Shown here one piece after another: positions 40,150 to 49,355 of a stretch of 64,000 nucleotides of DNA. The notes beneath the pieces were generated by a model, which worked only from the letters and a program-made list of their open reading frames with translations, was not told the DNA's origin and did not search any database. Within the stretch, counting starts at the first letter, position 1; every line of letters begins with the position of its first letter. Source of the stretch: Prorocentrum cordatum (Eukaryota > Sar > Dinophyceae > Prorocentrales > Prorocentraceae); assembly GCA_963575745.1 (NCBI GenBank), contig CAUYUJ010014356.1, positions 185,105 through 249,104 of the forward strand, in the 5' to 3' direction. Both the position numbers and the translations under genes were made by a program.

Positions 40150-40290
40150 GGAGCCCGTTGAGGCGCGAAGGCCGTGGGACAAGGACCGTCGAGAACGGGA
40201 CAGGTTCGGCGCTGCCAGTCGCACAGGCTTGCAGCTCGATCCACCTTGGGCCCTTCGGGTGAGAGTATGCAGTCGGACCTAAGGCACAAA
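40150..40290 (-). other. Exon-like fragment, function unknown
   Basis: The minus frame reads RFCALGPTAYSHPKGPRWIE, then LQACATGSAEPVPFSTVLVP. It lies within a longer 177-codon frame whose rest is repeat-derived. Possible exon of the same locus as 38470-38716. Confidence 0.3.
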
Positions 40291-40484
40291 AGCGTCCCTC
40301 AAGAACACGAAGACCCTCCGCCGGCCAAAAGGCACAGAAAATCAAAGGGGTACCCTCCCTGATCCGACCTCGATCGTATACCTCGGCCCGACTGTACTTA
40401 GACCCCTGGCCCAACGGGCCAAATTCTGGCCCCTTTCGGGCGCGTTCCACCCGAAGCCCCGCCCGGGAAGGGCAGATGGACCAG

Positions 40485-40669
40485 GTACAGTGGAGGCCAG
40501 TCCACAAGAAGCCTCCCACAAGAAACCCCAAAACCCTGAGACCCCAGGACGTCCACAGATTTTTCGTGCGGAAGCGTCACGCTCTCCCTCGCAGAACCAG
40601 CGAAACCCAAGAAACCCAGGGCACCCTGGAGGCAAGCAGGGTGCTTCGTGGCACGGGCCCCCACTGTAC
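40485..40669. mobile_element. F6 foldback element, best copy
   Basis: GTACAGTGGAGGCCAG to GGGCCCCCACTGTAC. The ends are clean 9-bp inverted repeats; 185 bp long. Confidence 0.85.
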
Positions 40670-40674
40670 TGTCA

Positions 40675-40790
40675 GTGTCTCGGCCCACTTCCCAGACGTC
40701 CGACGATGTGACTTGCTCCGTCCGCGGCCCGAGCACTCCCGACAACTTCCCCCTGGGCGTCGCTCCGTGGGTGGGCGACACAGTCGGGGT
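40675..40790 (-). other. Exon-like fragment, function unknown
   Basis: The minus frame reads GATPRGKLSGVLGPRTEQVT, then SSDVWEVGRDTDS, and ends at the F6 element border, where ACA|GTACAG offers a GT. Part of a possible spliced minus-strand gene. Confidence 0.3.
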
Positions 40791-40889
40791 GGATCGGAGA
40801 GGACACGCGAGAGGGCACGTGACGCTTCCGATGGCCACATTGCCAGTGGAACGTGGAGGGCATGGGTCGAACCTACGAATCACACTCGA

Positions 40890-41050
40890 CTGTGCACTGG
40901 AGGTGGGGGGGGGCGGAGAAAGGGGCACCCCTCGGGCCCCCAATCGGCCCCCTTTGGGTCCCTCGAGGGCCCCTTGCGGGGCCCCTGGCCTTCCCCGCGG
41001 CCCTGCGCTGCCCGCCTCGTCGATCGCCCCCCCACCCCCCCCTCGTGACG
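40890..41050. repeat. F21-like repeat
   Basis: GGCACCCCTCGGGCCCCCAA, CCCTTTGGGTCCC and CTCGTCGATCGCCCCCCCAC resemble 48108-48260. Confidence 0.6.
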
Positions 41051-41212
41051 CCCCCCCCTCGTGACGCGACGCCCGATCCCCAGGGCTGCCCTTCCGCCCC
41101 GATCCCTTCCTTGATGGCCCCGGAGCCCAGCACCGTTGCCCCGGAGGCCCAAATCTCTGGGAGGGCGGAGCACGCTCGGACCCACAGAGAGCGCGCCCTC
41201 GGAGATCTGGGC

Positions 41213-41415
41213 CCGCGTTGCTCCCGTCGCACTTCAGGGGGGCCACATCCCGGAAAAGAAACTCGAGCACCCGGCAAAGTGTCGAAACGGTGGATAAACA
41301 GTGTCGGACGGGTGTTTCCCAGGGCCCTGCACGTGGACATCCTCGAGTTTCGGTACTTTTTTTGGCGCTCGACACTCTTTGTGGCAGTCAAGGCTAAAGA
41401 AAATCGGAACATCAC
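41213..41415. mobile_element. F5 element with 10-bp duplication
   Basis: Flanked by AGATCTGGGC at 41203-41212 and 41416-41425. Begins CCGCGTTGCTCCCGTC and ends AATCGGAACATCAC. CACATCCCGG, AAAGTGTCGAAACG, GTTTCCCAGGGCCC and CGAGTTTCGGTACTTTTT align with 18146-18349. It is 203 bp long, against 204 bp there. Confidence 0.88.
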
Positions 41416-41431
41416 AGATCTGGGCAAACAC

Positions 41432-41545
41432 CCTTCGGCCCCGCGGCAGCCCGCAGCTCGTCGGCCCCGGACTCCGCGCTCTCCGTGAGCTCGATGACGC
41501 CGTCCACCTTCGCGAGCTCCTCGCCAGGCGGCGCGCCGAGGGGGA
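41432..41545 (-). other. Exon-like fragment, function unknown
   Basis: On the minus strand, after the TCC strand of the array at 41551, the frame reads EELAKVDGVIELTESAESGA and DELRAAAGPKG. A possible GT donor follows (GCCGAAGG|GTGTTTG). The F5 element lies just downstream. The retrotransposon and its two GGA arrays would lie in the intron upstream of this exon. Confidence 0.35.
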
Positions 41546-41550
41546 GACGC

Positions 41551-41713
41551 GATGGGGAGGAGGAGGATGAGGAGGAGGAGGAGGAGGAGGGGGAGGAGGA
41601 GGAGGAGGGGGAGGAGGGGGAGGAGGAGGAGGAGGAGGAGGAGGAGGAGGAGGAGGAGGAGGAGGAGGAGGAGGAGGAGAAGGACGAGGAGGAGGAGGAG
41701 GAGGAGGAGGAGG
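41551..41713. repeat. GGA array bordering the retrotransposon
   Basis: An almost pure GGA run. The retrotransposon tail CTGACTGACTGACTGA begins right at its end. Confidence 0.97.
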
Positions 41714-41937
41714 ACTGACTGACTGACTGATGAATCGGACCCAACGTGTCGTCACGACCTTGCAGCTACACTACCTTGCAGAGTGTACTATATCAGTCTG
41801 ACATCTGGGTCTATCTGGGGAAGCCCCATCACTCGCACAGGTGCGCAAGCGTCACAAAATACGCATTGGCCCTGCAGGCAGGCCACTCCCGCACGCGGTC
41901 AGGCTGGCCGCCTGCGGGCACTCGAGAGTCAAAATTG

Positions 41938-43416
41938 CTACACAGTGCTCTGCTGTTCTGTTTTTCCTTTACGCCCCCTACCCTTGCCCTTCTGCGGACG
42001 TGGTGGGTCTGGGCGAGGAGTGAGAAGAGTCGAGTCGAAGTTGGAACGGAGGACCGGAGCGGGCTGGCTGGGCTCACGTCTTGGCAGCCTCCCTTCTGCC
42101 ACAAGATCTCTATAGCGGGCACTGGCACGAAAAGCTGGCGGGGCCGAGAGTGCCTCTCGGCTCAGATCTGCTGGCATCAGTCTGAGGTACCGTCGAGGCG
42201 CTGTGTCTTCCTCATCTGGCACCAACTCCAGGATCGGTACCTCGTCTCTCAGCTTTTCGTGTAGACTAGCTTCGTGAGGCCTCGCTGCAGCGGGCCTCTG
42301 GGCGCTCCCCCCAGCTTGCGCTGGCCTCCCTCCCGCTTGATCTCCTTGATCAGGACCTCCCGCACGGCTCGCAAGTCGGGCACGTGCAAGTCGAAGGAAA
42401 AAATCAGCCGCACTTTCTCCTTGCTCTGCTTCGGCTGCTTGTTCGTCTTCGCCTGGTAGTGCTTCACGCGCGTGCCCAGCATCTCTGGATCCTCCAGGCA
42501 CACCACCTTCTTCCAGAAATCTCCCAGGATGGCTTTGTCGTCTGGCGGGACCACCTCTGCGATGTTCTTGATCACCGCCGCGATGACGACGAGGTGCGGC
42601 GGGCCCAGCGCTGCGAGGTCGACATTGGAGTCGCTCGCGCGCTGCTCTTTCAGTTTCTGCACGTCGTCGTTGTACTGCTTGCCCGCCTGCGTCGAGATGG
42701 CCGCCATGGGCTTGTCGGCGTCGAGCTCCCAGCACTCGTAGACCACCGCCTTCATGTCCTCCACGTCCTTGGCCACGGTGAGCGAGAGCTTGGCCGTCAT
42801 GACCGCCATCTCCTCGAGGCGCTCGTAGTCCCTGTCGCGGCCGCTGCCCTTGCCCTTGGTCCTGGACTCCTTGGCCGCCCGAGTCGCGTCCTTGTCCACC
42901 TGGAGCGTGCGCTTGCCCGCCCACGCTGGTGCCATCTCGAAGTCGTCGGTCGAGGCTGCTGCCCCAGCCGCTGGCGCTGCGTCGGGCATGATCGGAGTCG
43001 CCCCAAGGTCGGGCCTGGGTCGCAGTCGGGCGGGCGCGGGGGCCCGTCGGAGCGGCTGGCTGAAGAACTGCTCTGGGGAAATGACTACGGAGGTGCTCGT
43101 AGAGCCGTTGTTTGTCGTGATCTGCATATCCACACAATTGGCATTTCGGGGCGAAAGTCTCGATCGGTCGCATCGTCCGAGTTCTGCCCGATGGGAAACG
43201 TCCTGTACGGAGCCCCCTCATCAAGCGCCGAGCCGCCGTACTGCGCTCTCCGAACACAATGCCACAGTTCACACACTCGTTAGTAGGAGTGAGTAGGGAC
43301 GCCACGTTGCTCAGTTTGTGTTTGTTACGCATGTGTGACATAAGCGCCTTACGTGTACTGAAGCATGCACCACACACAGGGAGAAGCATGTTCTCTCGAG
43401 GGTCGTTGGCTGACAT
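41938..43416 (-). pseudogene. Zinc-finger protein frame of the retrotransposon, frame-shifted
   Basis: The ATG at 43416-43414 overlaps the TGA of the RT frame as TGATG. Residues numbered from one codon upstream: C16-C19-H29-H34, a degenerate C49-C52 finger lacking its histidines, and a classical C93-X2-C96-X12-H109-X3-H113. Around 43080-43000 the protein-like reading moves to another frame (FEMAPAWAGKRTLQVDKDAT, GDFWKKVVCLEDPEMLG, VREVLIKEIKREGG; open from 43133 to 42249). Near 42260 it returns to the first frame (LRDEVPILELVPDEEDTAPR) and ends in a basic KGKGRGRKGK tail. The fingers suggest nucleic-acid binding. Usually a gag-like zinc-finger ORF precedes EN-RT; here it follows. Two compensating shifts suggest decay or sequence errors. 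Confidence 0.65.
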
Positions 43417-46400
43417 CACATCCTGAACCCCCCAGCTGGATCAGCTGGCCCCGCCTGCAAGTCGGCAGCCGCCGTCGTCGGCCCAGTGTCGCCACGCTCG
43501 GAGGTGGTATGCGGCTGGTCCACTTTCTCACATTTCCAGGGAGCAATTTCCGCTAGCACCGTCTCCTCCTCCGCTACATCTGCTGCTGCTGCTTTGGCTC
43601 CTGGGCTAGGGAGGCCTGGGGGTGGAATGGTACGGGCCCTGAACGCCTGTCGGAGCTCCTTGGGGTCGAGGACTCTGAGGGCCTCCTGGAAGTCTGGCTC
43701 GAAGAAATTACCAGGTCGGATGTCCAAGTAATTTATGTTACTTACAAACATGTCCGTGCGGCAAGCCTCCTCAAGGTCCTTAATTATTCTTTGCGCCCAG
43801 GCATTACACCGTGGATGGAGCGCGCCGTCGTCGCAGACCGTCGGCTCAGGCTCCATGGCAAGTTGTCCGAATATGGCTGTAAGTACTTGCTGGTGCGCCA
43901 AGGGGTTGAGTAACATTTTTCTGATCCAAGTGAGGCGTCTGACGATCGCTTCCATTTGTAGCGGTAGGATTCGCCAGTGTCGCAAGACTTCATAACTCGT
44001 GAGACTCCGAACCGTACCGTCGGGCTGGTAAGTGGTGGCTTTGCCACGCATGGCCCTCCGAGCTAATCCCGCGACCGTCATCGTAAGAGTCCTATATTCG
44101 TCCTTAGTCGGTAAGAAGCTCTCGATACAACTGAGCCCAGTGTTGACAACCTTACAGATCAGGACTGCCCGTTTCCACTTGAAAGGCACCCCCGCTTTAT
44201 ACCAGAACCCTCCCATTTCCCTGTATGCCCTAATCATAGCATGAATACGTTGTGGTAGCTCCGCTCCGTACGTGTGCACAGTGTTGATGCGTGGTCCTAA
44301 GTATCTAGCCGACTGCGCCGTGCGTCCTGGAAGTGCGTGTTGTTTCGTGCGTAACTGTCTGTACTGTGCCGTCGTGCCCCTACCCTGCAGCCAGACAAGG
44401 TTCTCTTGTTTGTCGCGGTTCTGAGCCAGGCCGAACTGCTGAAGTCTCTCGTCGAGCATGTCATCAGCCAGTCTGGCTTGCTGGGAAAGGTCCGCTGCAG
44501 CCTGATCTGAGGTGCTGACCAATAGCTTCTGCAGATCATCCGCGCATTTGAAGAGACCTAAGTACTGCGGTTGTTCGAAGAACGGGCAGCGTGCCATGAG
44601 CAGGTGATCCTCCGGCAGGTTCTCGAGACATGCTGTTTTCCACTGCTCGACGGGGGGGGCAAACAGGGCAACAAAATTGTAAACCATGAATGGATCTCCG
44701 ATGAGGCCCCCACATCCTGGTCGTATCATCGTCGGCTCCTCCTGATCCCTGCATGGCACTGTGAACGCGCACTGTCAGTACCTCTGCTCCCCGACCTCCC
44801 ACAACTCCTGCGGTAGCAGTGTCTGTGTAGCAGCGTCCATTCCCGTCCAGTGTCCACTCGCAAAGGCGTTCGTCATGTCCTTCATCACTACTGAGTAGGA
44901 CGCCCCGGCCCTGGAGAGCCTGCCCTGGGTGACCAAGCTGGCTAGTACTGCTCTCTCCCGTCTCCGTCCCTTCACAAAGCCGTAGTCCTCATCCCTCCAA
45001 GGTCGTCCTGCTCCTCTCTCTAGTTGGGCGGCGTAGTAGCATTTGCCTAAGGGGTCCAGGACGTGGTAGACTCGCTTGCCTTGGGGTCCGAGCTTCCCGT
45101 TCTTTCTGACAGCGGTGGCCTCGCTGATGTGCCAACTAACTGGGGTCTTCTTTTGGACGCGGATCTGTCGGAAGGCTTGTTCGAGTTGGATTCTGAAGCT
45201 CCTGGGAAAGACCTTGCCCCTCTCCGTGCCCACGCCAGCTCTGTCTTGGACCTCAGGGGGCCTAGTGAGCAGCATGCGCCACGCCTCTGCTGGGGCCGAG
45301 CCCAGGGGGTGTGCCCTACGGAGCCCCGTACGGTACAACTTGCGTGCCACACGTTTCATGTCGTCCTTGGCGCCGTCTATGGCCTCGTTCAGGGCTGCAA
45401 AGTCTAGGGGGTAGGTGGTGTTCCTCGACTCCTCGAGCATCTCCTCCCTCGTAGTGGGTGCCGCCTCCATACCCCCCTGTCCTCCTGGCAATCTCCAGAG
45501 TTCCTCCCATTCCTGTCTGGTCGGCGCGCTCGTCATCACACTGCGGTAGTTGCGGCGTCGTGGTCCCAACTTCGTGCCCGCAAGTAATCGACTGAGACGT
45601 CCCACCTCTGCTAGATCCCTGCGCCTCCAAGCTTCCCACAGCTCCTCCACCCTCTCCGCTCCTATCCTCTGCTGCGCCTCTCTCCTCATCCTCGCACACT
45701 TCTTGGTCAGGGCTTTGAGGCGGGAAGCTACATTGATCATCTGTTGTTCGGTGCCCTCTCCCTGGAGCTCTCGAAGGTCTCGTCGCTTGGTGAGGAGTGC
45801 CTGGCGGTCCTGCTGGAGTCGGTGATAAGTGTCATCCCGCGCAGTATCCTTACAAAAGTGTTTCTCGGCCAATCTACAGACAATCTCAGAGAGGGCTCCA
45901 ATGGTGTCGTTGCTATCGCCCTGCCTCCTGATCTCGTCCAGCTCCTCCTCCCTCCTGGCTACCTCCTCCTCCACCTCCTTAACAAAGTCGGTCCTACCCA
46001 CATTTCGGCGCACCCCTTCTACCAGAGCCTGTCGGTTCCACCTGGGTCGTTGTCTGACTTTCGAGTAGTAGGGCCGATGATTCATGGCAACTGTGACGTG
46101 GGTGGGTCTGTGATCTCGGAGTCCGCGACTGCGTATGACCTGGAGTCGTCGTCCCATACGGCTGAGTGGTCCCATCGTTGTAGTCCGTTCACGCCACTCC
46201 TGTGGGATCAGTATGTAGTCGATCAGAGAGGCGTGGGTCTCCGTGAAGAAGGTAGGTCGCCATTTATCCTGTGTGCCCACTGCAAATAGGTGATGTCGTT
46301 CGGCCAGCTCGCGGACTCGTTGGCCCGCGCCTCCTGGTAAGCGCCCTGGGGCCCCTCCAGGGCCGACCGCCCAGCTGTGCCTTGGTTCACCCTTAGGGGT

Positions 46401-46967
46401 CTGTCCTAGGCCGTCACCGAGGTCACCTCCGATCACGATTGAAGTATTCGTACCACTGCTTGTGACCTGTTGGTCGATCCAGTCGGTCAGGGCAGTCACA
46501 ATACGCATGTACTGTTGGCGTTCCCGTGCGGTACGTGGTTGTGGAGGATAGTAGACACATATGTAGTTGGTCCGTTGTTTACCCAGAGATAGTGTAACTG
46601 CTATTCCTCTACCGTGTAGTTCCGATGGTGGTTCTGCCGTGCCTTGTAACTGCGCATGCTTCCATTTACCCCGCCAGAGAATCATACACCCCGTAGACTT
46701 ATTGCTGTAGGCTGCTCCCTCTCTCCATCCTCCCTCGACAAACCTGCACCCTCCCTCCCCTTCGCTGGCTATGTAGCCCATCTCCATGGACTCACCTGGG
46801 CGCCGGCGTCTCCCCGTCCCTGCCAGCCCCACTACGTCGAAGTTCCTCGCTTCTGTGCATATCTCCTGTAGTCGGTCCGCGGCACAATGCATGGGGTTGT
46901 AATACAGCACTGCAAGAGAGGTAGCCATCGCCCCGAGCCGCCCCCTGAAGTAAGGTTTTAGGGGCAT
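43416..46967 (-). pseudogene. AP-endonuclease / reverse transcriptase, one in-frame TGA
   Basis: Residues 1-730 (46967-44778) hold an exonuclease-endonuclease-phosphatase fold: N24, GGD182, SLID250Y and R284-D285-H286, the usual Asp/His motifs. The Glu normally found in the LQET-like motif is not seen (FDVVGLAGTG at 43-52). RT follows: DYGFVKGRRRERAV and motif A KDMTNAFAS (D697). A single TGA at 44777-44775 then interrupts. The same frame continues with RPGCGGLIGDPFMVYNF (motif B), FKCADDLQKLL (motif C, the YADD position), NRDKQENLV and ARYLGPRI, and ends after GGFRM at 43416. The call is a LINE EN-RT with a fairly complete RT and no RNase H seen. Confidence 0.85.
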
Positions 46968-47049
46968 GTATGTGTGAGCAGGGGAGGGGTAAGTGTCCTC
47001 CTACAGTCCTGCAGCCACCCTGGATCACCGCTTGACCTCGCGGTGGCTT

Positions 47050-47185
47050 AGGAGGAGGAGGAGGAGGAGGAGGAGGAGGAGGAGGAGGAGGAGGAGGAGG
47101 AGGAGGAGGGGAGGAGGAGGAGGGAGGAGGAGGAGGAGGAGGAGGAGGAGGAGGAGGAGGAGGGCGAGGAGGAGGAGGAGGAAGG
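47050..47185. repeat. GGA array at the 5' border of the retrotransposon
   Basis: GGA repeats with GGG and CGA interruptions. Confidence 0.97.
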
Positions 47186-47299
47186 AAAGGCGCGAAGGGG
47201 GGGGGGCAGGCCCCCAGCAGGCGGGGGGCTCTGCTGCAGCAGGCCTCGTGCCCTGGGCCGCCTGCGAGGCCCTCTGCCGGGGGAACCGATCCTTCCTGG

Positions 47300-47458
47300 A
47301 CTGCGTTTTCGATGTAAGTCGGGCCTGTCCTCCTACGGGGGGGTTTTGGACGACAGAAATAAAGTCGGCCCTGTCCTTCTGGACTGTCCTCCTGGACTAC
47401 GTTTTCGATGTAGAATTACGTCGGGCCTGTCCTCCTGGACTCCGTTTTCGATGCAGAA
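47300..47458. repeat. Partial tandem copies of the F1 left end plus flank
   Basis: CGTTTTCGATGTAAGTCGGG, CGTTTTCGATGTAGAATTAC and CGTTTTCGATGCAGAATTAA recur at about 47305, 47400 and 47444, each followed by TCGGGCCTGTCCTCC. These are local duplications of the insertion site together with the element end. Confidence 0.8.
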
Positions 47459-47621
47459 TTAAGTCGGGCCTGTCCTCCTACAGGGGGGGGTGGACGACAG
47501 AAGTATAACAGAGTCATAACATACCCCCCAAAAAGGGCAACAACTACACAAACAATCGTCCCCGGACTATCTTTTGGCCATTTTTGCAGATTCCTTCTGT
47601 AGAGGGACAGGCCCGACTTAA
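47459..47621. mobile_element. F1 MITE with 7-of-8 duplication
   Basis: TTAAGTCGGGCCTGTCCTCC to GAGGGACAGGCCCGACTTAA. Flanks ATGCAGAA (47451-47458) and ATGTAGAA (47622-47629). Interior AATCGTCCCCGGACTATC. It lies in an exon-like minus-strand sequence. Confidence 0.9.
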
Positions 47622-47639
47622 ATGTAGAAGTATTTGGCC

Positions 47640-47700
47640 CCCTGGTGCGCCACCATCTCCACAGGCAAGACGCTAGATTACAATGAAGACCGCTTGGGGA
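47640..47700 (-). other. Exon-like fragment cut by the F1 MITE
   Basis: On the minus strand, after TTGTAATCTAG, the frame reads VLPVEMVAHQGAKYFYI and meets the F1 element inside its duplication. Beyond the element the same phrase continues as IENGVQ, and again in the duplicated flank as YIENAVQEGSVPPAEG near 47320-47260. Possibly an exon of a host gene upstream of the retrotransposon. Confidence 0.35.
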
Positions 47701-47719
47701 TCCGGAGGAGCTCTTACTT

Positions 47720-47895
47720 TCGGGCCACTCCCTAGGTGCAGGTCGGGGGAGATCGGGGACGCACTGACCAGGGTCAGTCCAAACCTGGGCCAGTCGGGCT
47801 CGGCAAGCCGCAGCAAGATCCTGCGTGATCCTGCATGCAAGCCTGGGTGAGCAGGTGCACCCCTGGCTCCGCAGGATCCTGCAAGATCCAGCGCT
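47720..47895. repeat. Short-period satellite, GATCCTGC-like
   Basis: CAAGATCCTGCGTGATCCTG, CGCAGGATCCTGCAAGATCC and CCAGGGTCAGTCCAAACCTG show a period of about 10-12 bp. Confidence 0.6.
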
Positions 47896-48044
47896 CTGGC
47901 CGACCCCCGTTTGCATTGTCCCCCGTCTCTTGAGCCCCGATGGGAAAGGCTGATAGCTTGCCGGCCTCCTGAGCCCTCCGAGGAGGCTCGCCCCGTAGCA
48001 CTCGCGCGTCATAGCCCCAGGGCCTCCGCCGACCCCTCGGCACG

Positions 48045-48104
48045 ATGGGGTTCCCCTGGGGAGCCCTCGACGAGGCGCAGCTGTTGGAAAACATCCCTTG
48101 GGCT
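48045..48104. repeat. F22 dispersed repeat copy
   Basis: CCCTCGACGAGGCGCAGCTG then TTGGAAAACATCCC, as at 21.75 kb. The stretch 47896-48044 may hold a minus-strand exon-like phrase (GKLSAFPIGAQETGDNANGG), weakly supported. Confidence 0.75.
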
Positions 48105-48107
48105 TCG

Positions 48108-48260
48108 CTTCATGGGGGGGCAATCAGTTTGGGGGGGAGGTAGGTACACTTCTCAGGCCCCAAAGGCCCCCTTCTGGGCCCGAAAGGGCCGTTTTATAAG
48201 GGCCCTACCGGGCCCCTTTTCTGCAGCCCTCGCTGCCCCTCCATCGATCGCCCCCCTCCC
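48108..48260. mobile_element. F21 foldback element copy
   Basis: CATGGGGGGGCAATCAG at the left and CATCGATCGCCCCCCTCCC at the right, with GGGCCCGAAAGGGCC and GGGCCCTACCGGGCCC inside. Confidence 0.65.
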
Positions 48261-48309
48261 ACTGCGCGACGCCTCCGTCCCGCAGCGGGAAGCGACAACA
48301 AAAGTCCTC

Positions 48310-48470
48310 GGCACGCTGGCATGGATCAGGGGCACGTGGATCTGGTGCGCCGTCGCCAGACCCGTGGATCGGGGAAGGCACCCCCGAGGCACGGCGCCAA
48401 CGCCGCCCGATGTGGTGGCGGAGCACCGCCGACCCTGTATGGAAGCGGACCCGTCGTTCATCTGCGTGCT
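48310..48470. mobile_element. F8 foldback element copy
   Basis: GGCATGGATCAGGGGCACGT, CGTCGCCAGACCCGTGGATC, GGCGCCAACGCCGCCC and GGAAGCGGACCCGTCGTTCA follow the F8 order. The sequence to 48640 has a weak minus-strand coding look (GELPGDALARLLGGQLCGLR). Confidence 0.7.
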
Positions 48471-48644
48471 CTAAGCCACGTGTGCCCCTCCTCGGTCCAA
48501 GCTCGGACCCCCGAGCTCGAGCTGCCTGCCCCCCCCCCCCCGGCGCCGATCCTCCTGCCTCAGACCCGCGCCCCGCAGGCCGCACAGCTGCCCGCCGAGG
48601 AGGCGCGCCAGCGCGTCGCCGGGCAGCTCCCCGGCGCGGACCTT

Positions 48645-48822
48645 CTCCTCCTCCTCCTCCTCCGCCTCATCTTCCCTTCTCCTCCTCCTCCTCCTCCGCC
48701 TCATCGCCTCTCCTCCTCCTCCTCCTCGTCCTCCTCTCCTCCTCCTGCATCTCCATCTCCATCTCCTCTCCTCCTCCCTCCTCCTCCTCTCTCTCCTCCT
48801 CCTCCTCCTCCTCCTCCTCCTC

Positions 48823-48852
<30 letters not shown>
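48645..48852. repeat. TCC array
   Basis: TCC repeats with CCGCCTCAT and CATCTCCATC interruptions, ending in a C run. Confidence 0.97.
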
Positions 48853-48857
<5 letters not shown>

Positions 48858-49037
48858 CGAGGATGCGCCACGACGATGTGTGCACGGGCACCCGCCGACG
48901 AGTTCTGCCTGTCCCTCCAGGGAGGCTGGCGGTGCATAGAGTCGTGGCTCTCAGTGGTGATCTATACACCGCCGCTCGCCCTGGAGGCCCAAGAACAACC
49001 GACTGCGGGGGCAGTGCGTGTGTGTATGTGTAAATAT

Positions 49038-49245
49038 GGCGGATTCAAAAAAACCCGAACCCCAAAACGTTTTCATCTCTTGGGGTCGCATCTTTCACTT
49101 CCGCCGCCGTCCGCCGGCTTCCGCCGGCCGAGGCGGCCTCGTTTTACTTCCGCCGCCCGTCCGCCGCCCGTCCGCCGCCTTCCGCGGCGGAAGAGGTGAC
49201 AGTTCCTTCTATCCTCGAAGGCATGGCCTTTTTTTCTGGAACGCC
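49038..49245. mobile_element. F13 element, uninterrupted copy
   Basis: GGCGGATTCAAAAAAACCC and GGCCTTTTTTTCTGGAACGCC are imperfect inverted ends. CCGCCGGCTTCCGCCGG and CCGCCTTCCGCGGCGGAAG lie inside. It serves as the empty-site reference for the F3 insertion at 36435. Confidence 0.8.
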
Positions 49246-49249
49246 CCCC

Positions 49250-49254
49250 CCCAC

Positions 49255-49286
<32 letters not shown>

Positions 49287-49355
49287 TGATACCTATAGTT
49301 ATGTATATAAGTATTCGAATGCATGTGGTTACATATATATATATATATACACATG
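49250..49355. repeat. TA microsatellites
   Basis: Two TA runs, at about 49255-49281 and 49335-49349, with CATATGCACACTG between. Confidence 0.95.

Larger units (their letters stand above)
41715..47049 (-). mobile_element. LINE-like non-LTR retrotransposon inserted in a GGA array
   Basis: Minus-strand element of about 5.3 kb. 5' end: TAAGCCACCGCGAGGTCAAG at 47049, immediately next to GGA repeats (47050-47185). It has a leader of about 80 nt, then the endonuclease-RT frame, then a zinc-finger frame, then about 220 nt of 3' sequence ending in (TCAG)n at 41715-41732 against a second GGA array. No LTRs or poly-A tail are visible; the TCAG repeats may be the tail. GGA on both sides means the target was probably a single array, but a duplication cannot be read in such sequence. 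Coding frames are broken, so this copy is likely dead. Confidence 0.85.

Noticed and set aside
42384-43283. 299-codon plus-strand frame
   Set aside because: It is antisense to the zinc-finger frame of the retrotransposon, and its translation has mirrored composition.
44770-44785. TGA recoding (selenocysteine or altered code)
   Set aside because: One stop in a retrotransposon copy is better explained by mutation, and other frames in the window use TGA as a stop.
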